Part shown: positions 16,966 to 24,135 of the stretch, piece by piece
Numbering within the stretch: the first letter of the stretch is position 1
Layout of the letters: every line of letters begins with the position of its first letter
NCBI GenBank assembly: GCA_035502095.1
Contig: DATJUX010000026.1
Coordinates: 371,682-435,681 of the forward strand
Direction of reading: 5' to 3'
Length of the DNA: 64,000 nucleotides
Origin: JAKANT01 sp035502095
GTDB taxonomy: Bacteria > Pseudomonadota > Gammaproteobacteria > Burkholderiales > Burkholderiaceae_F
Notes under the pieces: model-generated
What the model was told of the DNA's origin: nothing
Seen by the model: only the letters and a program-made list of their open reading frames with translations
Database searches by the model: none
Program-made: the position numbers and the translations under genes

Positions 16966-18492
16966 ATGCCCGCCAACGAGTACCTGCGCCGCATCCTGAA
17001 TGCGCGCGTCTACGACGTGGCCGTCGAGACGCCGCTCGACGTCGCGCCGCAGCTGTCGGAGCGCCTGGACAACAAGGTGCTGCTCAAGCGCGAGGACCTG
17101 CAGCCCGTGTTCAGCTTCAAGCTGCGCGGCGCCTACAACAAGATGGTCAATCTGCCCGCGGAGCAGTTGAAACGCGGCGTCATCGCCGCCAGCGCCGGTA
17201 ACCACGCACAAGGCGTTGCGCTGGCCGCGGCAAAGCTGGGCTGCCGCGCCGTGATCGTGATGCCGGTGACGACGCCGCAGGTCAAGGTGGACGCGGTGCG
17301 CGCGCGCGGCGCCGACGTGGTGCTGTTCGGCGATTCGTACTCGGATGCGTATGCACACGCCCTGCAGCTGCAGCGCAAGGAGCAGCTGACGTTCGTTCAT
17401 CCGTTCGATGACCCCGACGTGATCGCGGGCCAGGGCACGGTCGCCATGGAGATCCTGCGCCAGCACCACCCGCAGGAGCACGGCCCGGTGCACGCGGTGT
17501 TCGCCGCGATCGGCGGCGGCGGCCTGATCTCGGGCGTGGCCGCCTACATCAAGGCGCTGCGGCCCGAGATCAAGGTGATCGGGGTGCAGACCGAAGACTC
17601 CGACGCGATGAAACGCTCGCTCGCCGCGGGCCGACGGGTGCAGCTGCACGACGTCGGGCTGTTCTCGGATGGCACGGCGGTGCGCCTGGTCGGCTCGGAG
17701 ACATTCAAGCTGTGCCGGAAGTACGTCGACGAGGTGATCGCGGTCGACACCGACGCGCTGTGCGCGGCGATCAAGGACGTGTTCCAGGACACGCGCTCGA
17801 TCCTGGAGCCGGCCGGGGCGCTCGCGATCGCCGGCGCGAAGGCCTACGTCGAGCGGGAGAAGATCCGGCACAAGACGCTGGTGGCGATCGCCTGCGGGGC
17901 GAACATGAACTTCGACCGCCTGCGCTTCGTCGCCGAGCGCGCCGAGGTCGGCGAGCAGCGCGAAGCGGTGTTCGCGGTGACGATTCCCGAGGAGCGCGGC
18001 AGCTTCAAGCGCTTCTGCGCGCTGGTCGGCGATCGCAACGTGACCGAGTTCAACTATCGCATCGCCGACCCGCGCGTCGCGCACATCTTCGTCGGCGTGC
18101 AGCTCACCCGGCGCGACGACGCACGCGTGCTCGCGCGCACCTTCGAGAAGGCCGGCTTCCCGACCCTGGACCTCACCGACGACGAATTCGCCAAGCTGCA
18201 CCTGCGCCACATGATCGGCGGGCGCACGCCGCTCGCCGGGCACGAACTGCTGTATCGCTTCGAGTTCCCCGATCGCCCGGGCGCGCTGATGAAGTTCCTC
18301 TCCAGCATGTCGCCGAACTGGAACATCTCGCTGTTCCACTATCGCAACCAGGGCGCCGACTACGGCCGCATCCTGGTCGGCATGCAGGTGCCGCCGAACG
18401 AGAAGCGCCAGTTCAGGAAGTTCCTGGCGTCGCTCGGCTATCGCCATTGGGACGAGAGCAACAACCCGGCGTACCGCCTGTTCCTCGCGTGA
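16966..18492 (+). CDS. ilvA: Threonine ammonia-lyase, biosynthetic
   Basis: PLP enzyme converting threonine to 2-oxobutanoate, the committed step of isoleucine synthesis. The 508-residue length includes two C-terminal ACT-like regulatory domains (about 325-410 and 420-508), marking the isoleucine-inhibited biosynthetic form. The PLP lysine is in FSFKLRGAYNKM and the phosphate loop is GGGGLISG. The ATG at 16966 follows GGGAGAGGAAGGCG, a strong ribosome site. TACACT at 16921 is a plausible -10, with no clear -35. An intact gene, probably monocistronic. Confidence 0.97.
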   Translation: MPANEYLRRILNARVYDVAVETPLDVAPQLSERLDNKVLLKREDLQPVFSFKLRGAYNKMVNLPAEQLKRGVIAASAGNHAQGVALAAAKLGCRAVIVMPVTTPQVKVDAVRARGADVVLFGDSYSDAYAHALQLQRKEQLTFVHPFDDPDVIAGQGTVAMEILRQHHPQEHGPVHAVFAAIGGGGLISGVAAYIKALRPEIKVIGVQTEDSDAMKRSLAAGRRVQLHDVGLFSDGTAVRLVGSETFKLCRKYVDEVIAVDTDALCAAIKDVFQDTRSILEPAGALAIAGAKAYVEREKIRHKTLVAIACGANMNFDRLRFVAERAEVGEQREAVFAVTIPEERGSFKRFCALVGDRNVTEFNYRIADPRVAHIFVGVQLTRRDDARVLARTFEKAGFPTLDLTDDEFAKLHLRHMIGGRTPLAGHELLYRFEFPDRPGALMKFLSSMSPNWNISLFHYRNQGADYGRILVGMQVPPNEKRQFRKFLASLGYRHWDESNNPAYRLFLA

Positions 18493-18500
18493 CCGTACGC

Positions 18501-18527
18501 CATCCCCCCAATCAAAGGGGGCCGGCG
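18501..18527 (+). terminator. Possible hairpin terminator after ilvA
   Basis: CCCCC at 18505 and GGGGG at 18517 flank the loop AATCAAA just after the ilvA stop, with a GCC/GGC extension. There is no downstream T-run, so it would be a weak or Rho-assisted terminator. Confidence 0.35.
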
Positions 18528-18611
18528 TGTCGGATTCTCCGTCGCTCGTGCGCGCCGCCGTCCGCACACTGCGGTCCTTCGAACAACGTGCATATCGAGG
18601 GAGGCGCAGCG

Positions 18612-18821
18612 ATGAACGACTTCAGGGACGTGGCGGCGGGTCGCATCGAAGACAAGTGGATCGAGTTCGTCGCGATGGAACTCGAAGCGCGCCCACGCCA
18701 TCGCATGAGCGCGGGCCGCGTGTGCGGGGCGCATGCTGCCGGGTGCATCAGGCGCGTCGAAGTGCATGCGAGCTACTTGTGGCTGCTTGCTGGGGCGGTG
18801 GTTGCGCTGCTGATGCGGTAG
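18612..18821 (+). CDS. Small single-pass membrane protein, unknown
   Basis: A 69-residue protein starting MNDFRDVAAGRIEDKWIEFV after a good ribosome site (GGGAGGCGCAGCG) at 18599-18611. The N-terminal half is acidic and soluble; the middle has two cysteines (RVCGAHAAGCIRR); the C-terminus SYLWLLAGAVVALLMR is one membrane helix. This looks like a tail-anchored small protein. No family recognised. The strong ribosome site is the main support. Confidence 0.55.
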   Translation: MNDFRDVAAGRIEDKWIEFVAMELEARPRHRMSAGRVCGAHAAGCIRRVEVHASYLWLLAGAVVALLMR

Positions 18822-19237
18822 CGCTTTGCATAATCCGGATGCCCTGTCGCTGCTCGGCGCAACGCTGCGGAGCCATCGGTGCAAACCCTTCGAGGGCTGC
18901 GTTGTGTGCCGCCGATCGTCGCCTGCCTCGTATCGCGTATTCGCGCTGCGTGGTCCACTGTTACAGTGGGCTCCTGTTTTGTACTACTCAGCCTGGGGAG
19001 GGGCTGCGCGTGCTAGAGCGGCTTGTCGCGACCCTATGGGGTGACCTGAAGAGGCGGAGAACTCTCAGGATCGGAACATTGAGTCTGATCTACGCATTTC
19101 GTCGCACCACACCCCTCTCGCCGGGGCAATACGAACTTGAACGATCCTTCAGCGACTCAGCGCGCACCTTCGCGCTTCGCCCGGCCGCTCGGCTTCACCA
19201 GCCCGCCGGGTCAAGGAGGGACCGGCACGTCGAGCCG
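18822..19237. other. 416-bp gap before the SDR gene
   Basis: No convincing gene in this stretch: open frames crossing it are Arg/Cys-rich and lack start signals. Composition is less GC-rich than the surroundings. It contains the candidate structured RNA at 18986-19084, listed separately, and an AAGGAGGG at 19213 that is rather far (17 nt) from the SDR start codon. Confidence 0.6.
18986..19084 (+). ncRNA. Candidate structured RNA resembling a glycine-riboswitch aptamer
   Basis: ACTCA at 18986 can pair with TGAGT at 19080, closing a P1 stem. Inside, GGGGAG at 18995 can pair with CTCTC in AACTCTCAGG at 19060-19069; a small hairpin ACCCTATGGGGT at 19031-19042 is followed by CCTGAAGAGG; and CGGAACA precedes the closing strand. 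The order GGGAG, hairpin, CNGAAGNGG, AACTCTCAGG, GGAACA, GAG parallels the glycine aptamer. However, CCGAAGG and CAAAAGGAC are not exact and the P3b stem is short. It lies about 150 bp before the SDR-methyltransferase genes. It could be a degenerate or different RNA, or chance. Confidence 0.3.
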
Positions 19238-19945
19238 ATGACCGGTCCCGCGGTAATCGTCGGGACCGGCCCGGGTTTTGGACATGCATTGGCAAGCCGA
19301 CTCGCGGCGGCCGGCCACAAGGTGGTTCTCATTGCGCGCCGAACGAGCAGGCTCGACGAAGTTGCCGCGCGACTGCGGACAGAAGGTGCGGAGGTGCACA
19401 CGCTCGCGATCGACGCGACGGACGAGCGTCAGGTTCGCGACGGATTTGAGACCATTCGGCAGAGTGTGGGCATACCTTCACTCGTGGTCTATTCGATCGA
19501 AGAAACGGTGCCCGGGCAGGCGCTGGAGATCACGGCACCGGCGTTCGAAGACTGTTGGCGCAGCAACTGTCTCGGCGCCTTCCTCGTTTGCAGCGTGGTC
19601 GCGCGGCAGATGCTCGAAAACCGCAATGGAACGATCCTCATCATCGGCTCGACCTCTTCCATCGTCGGTCGCGAGCGTCATCTGAGTCAGGCGGTCGGCA
19701 AGTTCGGACGGCGCGCACTCGCGCAGGTCATGGCAAGAGAGCTATGGCCTCGGGGTATCCACGTCGCCCACGTCCTGATCGATGCCGAGATCGACGAGGA
19801 CCCGGGAGACCGCGGGGAAGGTCCTCGCGCCGACCCGCGTGACATCGCGGATGCCCTGCTCGCCATTCACCGACAGGGACGCAGCGCGTGGACCTTCGAG
19901 GTCGATCTGCGACCTTATGACGAACAGTTCTGGAATCACTGCTGA
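19238..19945 (+). CDS. Atypical short-chain dehydrogenase/reductase-fold protein
   Basis: A 235-residue Rossmann protein starting MTGPAVIVGTGPGFGHALAS. The cofactor loop VGTGPGFG, the basic RRTSRLDEV after beta-2 (favouring NADP), and IDATDERQV are in place. The catalytic region reads IIGSTSSIVGRERHLSQAVG then KFGRRALAQ: the Lys of YxxxK is present but the Tyr position is Gln, and the NNAG motif is replaced by YSIEET. The protein may therefore bind cofactor without standard SDR catalysis. Start chosen at ATG 19238; the ribosome site AAGGAGGG lies 17 nt away, so a non-ATG start slightly upstream is possible. The methyltransferase follows after 49 bp. Confidence 0.8.
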   Translation: MTGPAVIVGTGPGFGHALASRLAAAGHKVVLIARRTSRLDEVAARLRTEGAEVHTLAIDATDERQVRDGFETIRQSVGIPSLVVYSIEETVPGQALEITAPAFEDCWRSNCLGAFLVCSVVARQMLENRNGTILIIGSTSSIVGRERHLSQAVGKFGRRALAQVMARELWPRGIHVAHVLIDAEIDEDPGDRGEGPRADPRDIADALLAIHRQGRSAWTFEVDLRPYDEQFWNHC

Positions 19946-19994
19946 GTCCCGCACCGCGAAACAACATCAAGGTCTGATCCAACGGAGGAATTGC

Positions 19995-20858
19995 GTGGCC
20001 GAACAGCAACTCTCATTCGATGCAGCGAAGTACAAGAACGCGCAGCGAGAGCAATGGAACAAGGACGGCGCGGCGTGGCGACGCTGGAATCCCACTCTGG
20101 ATCGTTGGTACGGGGAAGTAACCCGCCAGATGCTCGACCTGGCCCGGATTCAGCCGGGTCAGCGCGTCCTGGACGTCGCCGCCGGCGCGGGTGAACCGGC
20201 GGTCAGTGCCGCCGAACGAGTTGGCTCTGCCGGTTACGTGCTGGCGACGGACATCTCGGAAGGGATCGTCGAGCTTGCGCTCCAGGTCGCCCGGGAACGC
20301 GGACTCGAACAGATTGAGACGCGCGCCATGGACGGCGAGAGATTGGATCTCCCCGATGCTTCCTTTGATACGGTGCTGTGTCGGCTTGGTCTGATGTATA
20401 TGCCACACCCCGTGACCGCGCTACGCGAGTGGCGCCGTGCTCTGAGAGCGGGCGGTCGCGTCACCGTCGTTGTCTTTTCCACGCCCGATCGAAACAGTTG
20501 GGGCGCCATGCCGATTTCCATCATTCGCCGGCGCGCGCAGCTCCGGCCTCCCGCTCCGGGGCAACCCGGGCCGTTCAGCCTTGGCGGTCCCGGGGTGCTC
20601 GAAGGTGTCTTCCGTCAGGCCGGATTTGCCGAGCCCGAGGTTCGCGCCGTGCCGGTGCCGCTGAGCATGGCCAGTACCGCCGAATACGTGCGGCTCGCCC
20701 GAGAAGCTTTCGGTGCATTCAATGCCATGATGGCTCACCTGTCCCCTCACGAACGCGAGTCCGTGTGGAACGAAGTAGAAGGCTCGATGCGTGGTTTCGA
20801 ATCGCGTGATGGGTTCGAGGTGCCGGGTGAGTGCCTTGTCGGTGCCGCGACGAAGTGA
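19995..20858 (+). CDS. Class I SAM-dependent methyltransferase
   Basis: A 287-residue methyltransferase starting at GTG 19995, 7 nt after GGAGG, giving MAEQQLSFDAAKYKNAQREQ. Motif I is VLDVAAGAGEPA, motif II is LATDISEGIVELA, and the post-III block is VLCRLGLMYMPHPVTALREW, as in UbiE/Methyltransf_11 enzymes. The YKNAQREQWNKDGAAWRRWN opening is typical of a proteobacterial subgroup with unknown small-molecule substrate. It is in line with the SDR upstream and the NTF2-like gene downstream, which suggests a small operon. Confidence 0.88.
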   Translation: MAEQQLSFDAAKYKNAQREQWNKDGAAWRRWNPTLDRWYGEVTRQMLDLARIQPGQRVLDVAAGAGEPAVSAAERVGSAGYVLATDISEGIVELALQVARERGLEQIETRAMDGERLDLPDASFDTVLCRLGLMYMPHPVTALREWRRALRAGGRVTVVVFSTPDRNSWGAMPISIIRRRAQLRPPAPGQPGPFSLGGPGVLEGVFRQAGFAEPEVRAVPVPLSMASTAEYVRLAREAFGAFNAMMAHLSPHERESVWNEVEGSMRGFESRDGFEVPGECLVGAATK

Positions 20859-20952
20859 TCGTACGATTTTGTGATGACGATCTGCCAGCGCAAGGGCGTG
20901 CTCCGGCCGGCCCGCGGCATGACGCAGCGTCCGGAACTTCGACTGGAGCAAC

Positions 20953-21417
20953 ATGACCTTGGAACGAGGCTCCGAGGCTGACGACGCCGCGCTGATCAGG
21001 GAGGTCGTCGCCGCCCAGTTTCGAAGTCTCAATTGGTCGCAGACCAGGGATCCGGGCTGGGCCGCCTTCGCGCGCAGGTTCGTTCCCGACGCACGACTCT
21101 TCCCCGCGGCACGGCCGGTTCGGCACCAGACGGTCGAGCAATTCATCGAGCGCATGAACCAGCTGCGGGCCGAAGGCAAGCTCGCGTCGTTCGAGGAAGC
21201 GCTGCTCGGTTGCGAGGTCCGTGTCTTCGGCAACGTAGCGGTTGCGTTTGCCGGCTGCGAGATGCTCGAGAACGGCTCGACCGTGACCCGCGACGTCAGT
21301 GCCATCCTTCTGGTGCGCGACGCGGGCGTCTGGCGTGTCGTCGCGCAAGCCTGGGACCTCGAAACCGACACGAACCGGATTCCCGATGCGCTCGCGCGAG
21401 GCGACCGGGCGCGATAA
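20953..21417 (+). CDS. NTF2-like / SnoaL-type small protein
   Basis: A 154-residue protein. The pattern of an N-terminal helix, WAAFARRFVPDARLFPAARP, and a curved sheet ending VTRDVSAILLVRDAGVWRVVAQAWD fits the cone-shaped NTF2 fold used by ketosteroid isomerases, SnoaL cyclases and many ligand-binding proteins. No catalytic Asp pair is obvious, so the function is open. It is 6 bp upstream of the pirin gene, so the two are likely co-translated. Confidence 0.75.
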   Translation: MTLERGSEADDAALIREVVAAQFRSLNWSQTRDPGWAAFARRFVPDARLFPAARPVRHQTVEQFIERMNQLRAEGKLASFEEALLGCEVRVFGNVAVAFAGCEMLENGSTVTRDVSAILLVRDAGVWRVVAQAWDLETDTNRIPDALARGDRAR

Positions 21418-21423
21418 TCGGCC

Positions 21424-22305
21424 ATGCCCATCGATCTCCTCCTGCGCGGTCGCAGCACCGACGTCGGCGGCCTGCCGGTCACGCGCGTGCTGCCGCACCC
21501 GAAGCGCCGCTTCGTCGGGCCGTTCGTGTTCGTGGATCACCTGGGTCCGGCGACCATCCCACCGCACCGTGCGATGGATGTGCGGCCACATCCGCACATC
21601 GGCCTCGCGACGGTCACGTACCTGTTCGCGGGCGCGATGGTCCATCGCGACTCGATCGGCTGCGTCCAGCGCATCGAGCCCGGCGACGTCAACTGGATGA
21701 CGGCCGGCCGCGGCATCGTGCACAGCGAACGCACGCCCGACGACCTGCGCGGCCGCGCGGTCGAGGCCCATGGCGTGCAGACGTGGGTGGGGCTGCCGCT
21801 CGAACACGAGGATGCCGAGCCCTCGTTCGTTCACTGCCCGGCGCGGGACCTGCCCTTGATCGAACGGCCGGGTGCGGCGATCCGCGTGATCGCCGGCCAT
21901 GCTTTCGGCCAGCGCTCCCCGGTGCCCGTGTTTTCCGAGACGTTGTATTGCGCGCTCGAGATGCAGTCGGGCGCGGCGCTGGACATTCCCGCCGAGCACG
22001 CCGAGCGCGCGCTCCTTTTGGCTGAAGGCACGATCGATATCGACGGCCAGGCTGCGGCGGCCGGCGAACTCGCGGTGCTGGCCGGCGGCAGCGCGACGAT
22101 CGTGGCGAAGGAATCCGCGCGCCTGATGCTGCTCGGCGGTGCGCCGCTCGGCGACCGGTTCCTGTGGTGGAACTTCGTCGCCAGTTCACGCGAACGCATC
22201 GAACGGGCCAAGGAGCAGTGGAGCGTCTACACGCCTGCGCGCGGATCGCGCCGGTTTCCGGCCGTTCCCGGGGAGACCGAGTTCATTCCACTGCCGGAGC
22301 GGTAG
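21424..22305 (+). CDS. Pirin family protein
   Basis: A 293-residue bicupin. The metal-binding first cupin shows PHPHIGLATVTYLFAGAMVH then HRDSIGC, the HxH...E/H pattern of pirins, with GDVNWMTAGRGIVHSER. The C-terminal cupin ends SSRERIERAKEQW, the family signature. Pirins can act as quercetinases or redox-responsive cofactors; the role here is unknown. It converges with the CoA-transferase gene, 11 bp separating the stops. Confidence 0.95.
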   Translation: MPIDLLLRGRSTDVGGLPVTRVLPHPKRRFVGPFVFVDHLGPATIPPHRAMDVRPHPHIGLATVTYLFAGAMVHRDSIGCVQRIEPGDVNWMTAGRGIVHSERTPDDLRGRAVEAHGVQTWVGLPLEHEDAEPSFVHCPARDLPLIERPGAAIRVIAGHAFGQRSPVPVFSETLYCALEMQSGAALDIPAEHAERALLLAEGTIDIDGQAAAAGELAVLAGGSATIVAKESARLMLLGGAPLGDRFLWWNFVASSRERIERAKEQWSVYTPARGSRRFPAVPGETEFIPLPER

Positions 22306-22316
22306 CCGGCGGCGAC

Positions 22317-22970
22317 TCAGCCGACGTTCATCGCCGGAATCTGGCCCCGGACGATCAGCTGCGCGCCGGTGGCACGCTGCACCGTTTCGACGTCGACGCC
22401 GGGCGCCACCTCCTTCAGGAGCAATCCGTCGGCGACAGGCTCGATCACGGCGAGTTCGGTCACGATCAGGTCGACGCGGCGTTCCGCGGTCAGCGGCAGT
22501 GAGCACGCCTCGACGATCTTCGGCTTTCCCTTGGCGGTATGCGTCATCGCCACGATCACGCGCCGCGCGCCGGTTACGAGATCCATGGCGCCGCCCATGC
22601 CGGGCACCATGCTTCCAGGCACCATCCAGTTCGCCAGCCGGCCCTTGCGGTCGACCTGGAGGCCGCCCAGCACCGTGACGTCGAGGTGTCCGCCGCGGAT
22701 CAGGCCGAACGACATCGCACTGTCGAACGTCGCCGCGCCCGGCAAGGCGCTGATCGGACTGCCGCCTGCATCCGTCAGGTCCTCCGCTTCCAATCCCTCC
22801 TCCGGGATGACCTGCATGCCGACGATCCCGTTTTCGGATTGGAAGAAGATGTTCGCTTCGCGCGGCACGAAACTCGCCACCAGCGTCGGCAGGCCGATGC
22901 CGAGATTGACGAGATAGCCGGCCTTGAGCTCTTGCGCGACGCGCCGCGCGATCAGGGTTTTGTCATCCAT
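22317..22970 (-). CDS. scoB: 3-oxoacid CoA-transferase subunit B
   Basis: Beta subunit of a succinyl-CoA:3-ketoacid (or 3-oxoadipate) CoA-transferase. The active-site glutamate is in FFQSENGIVGM, the SENG motif near residue 50. GIGLPTLVASFVP and LGGLQVDRKGRLANWMVPG are also family landmarks. The length (217) is normal for a separate beta subunit. Its start overlaps the alpha-subunit stop by 8 bp. Acetoacetate, 3-oxoadipate and similar substrates cannot be separated from sequence alone. Confidence 0.93.
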   Translation of the reverse strand: MDDKTLIARRVAQELKAGYLVNLGIGLPTLVASFVPREANIFFQSENGIVGMQVIPEEGLEAEDLTDAGGSPISALPGAATFDSAMSFGLIRGGHLDVTVLGGLQVDRKGRLANWMVPGSMVPGMGGAMDLVTGARRVIVAMTHTAKGKPKIVEACSLPLTAERRVDLIVTELAVIEPVADGLLLKEVAPGVDVETVQRATGAQLIVRGQIPAMNVG

Positions 22971-23625
22971 TGGGCCGTTCCTTCGCGATCAAGCGGTCCA
23001 CCAGCACGGCAGGGGTCATGACGTCGTCGGGTGCGATCACGCCGACCGGCACGATCTCCTGCGACTCCGCGATGACGACGTCGGCGGCCATCGCCATCAG
23101 CGGATTGAAATTGCGTGCGGTCATCGCATAGGTGAGGTTGCCGATGTGATCGGCACGGCGGGCGTTGACGAGCGCGAAATCCGCGTGCAGCGGCAGCTCG
23201 AGCAGGAAGACGCGCCCGTTGATCTCGAGCGTTCGCTTGCCCTCCTGCACGGTGGTTCCGGCGCCGGTCGGGGTCAGCACGCCACCGAGGCCGAAGCCGG
23301 AGGCGCGGATCCTCTCGGCGAGTGTCCCTTGCGGAACGAGTTCGACCTCGATTTCGCCCGCAAGCATCTGCTTCTGGGTTTCCGGATTGGTGCCGATGTG
23401 GCTGGTGACGACGCGTCGCACGAGCCGCGCCGAGATCAGCTTGCCGATGCCGACGCCCGGACGTGCGGTGTCGTTCGCGATCACGGTCAGGTCGCGCTTG
23501 CCCTGGCGCACCAGCTCGTCGATCAGGCGCCGCGGCGAGCCCACCGCCATGAAGCCGCCGATCATCAGCGTCGCGCCGTCGGGAATGCCGGCGACCGCCT
23601 CGCTCGCCTTGCAGGTCTTGCCCAC
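22963..23625 (-). CDS. scoA: 3-oxoacid CoA-transferase subunit A
   Basis: Alpha subunit pairing with the gene at 22317. The CoA-binding glycine region GATLMIGGFMAVGSP and the blocks LTVIANDTA, VTSHIGTNPETQK, ELVPQGTLAERIRA, and GVLTPTGAGT follow the usual order. 220 residues. The translationally coupled A-B pair may serve ketone-body use or the last steps of aromatic ring catabolism elsewhere in the genome. Confidence 0.93.
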   Translation of the reverse strand: MGKTCKASEAVAGIPDGATLMIGGFMAVGSPRRLIDELVRQGKRDLTVIANDTARPGVGIGKLISARLVRRVVTSHIGTNPETQKQMLAGEIEVELVPQGTLAERIRASGFGLGGVLTPTGAGTTVQEGKRTLEINGRVFLLELPLHADFALVNARRADHIGNLTYAMTARNFNPLMAMAADVVIAESQEIVPVGVIAPDDVMTPAVLVDRLIAKERPNG

Positions 23626-24135
23626 GATTGAACTCCTCGCCGAAGTCCGCGCGGCGTGATTCTAGGCAGTAGGGATCGAGACTCCCACCGCCACGCCCGG
23701 GGCATCCACATCCATGTCATCCCGAACGACGTGAGAGTCGAGGGCGAGGAATCACGGCGCAACAGGCGGAGTCTGCCGCCGCCACCGCCTAGGCTGTGCA
23801 CGCTCTGCGCGACAGGCGGTACCGCTCCGGGTGCAGACGTCGGCGGTCGATGCTTCGCATCGACTGCCCTGCGCTGCTCGATCCGGAGGCGCGCCGCGCA
23901 ACTCGCTGCGCTCACTGCGTTCGCTCCGCTCAGACAGGACGCCGCGAGTCAGAGGTATGAAGCGCGCTGCGCACACCGCCCCCGGCTCTGCGCTGCTCGG
24001 TGCCGCCGTATGCACCCTCCGCGGCACCGCCTGCCGCGCCGAGGGCGGCGAGGTGCCTCGCGAGGCGCACGATTGGGGTCGTGGTGCACGTACCAAGCCA
24101 CAGGGCGCGCCTGCTAAGAACAACCGTCGCCTTGC
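23626..24135. repeat. 510-bp gene-free gap with internal inverted repeat
   Basis: Nothing here looks coding. ATGTCATCCCGAACGACG at 23714 is another copy of the dispersed repeat. A ~40-bp arm at 23807-23846 (GCGCGACAGGCGGTACCGCT...) matches, inverted and about 80 percent identical, the arm at 24001-24039. Between the arms lies CTCGCTGCGCTCACTGCGTT and similar tandem 7-10-mer words. The short frames that translate to SLRSLRS-type repeats are artefacts of this. It could be a degraded MITE-like element or a large hairpin. Confidence 0.55.
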
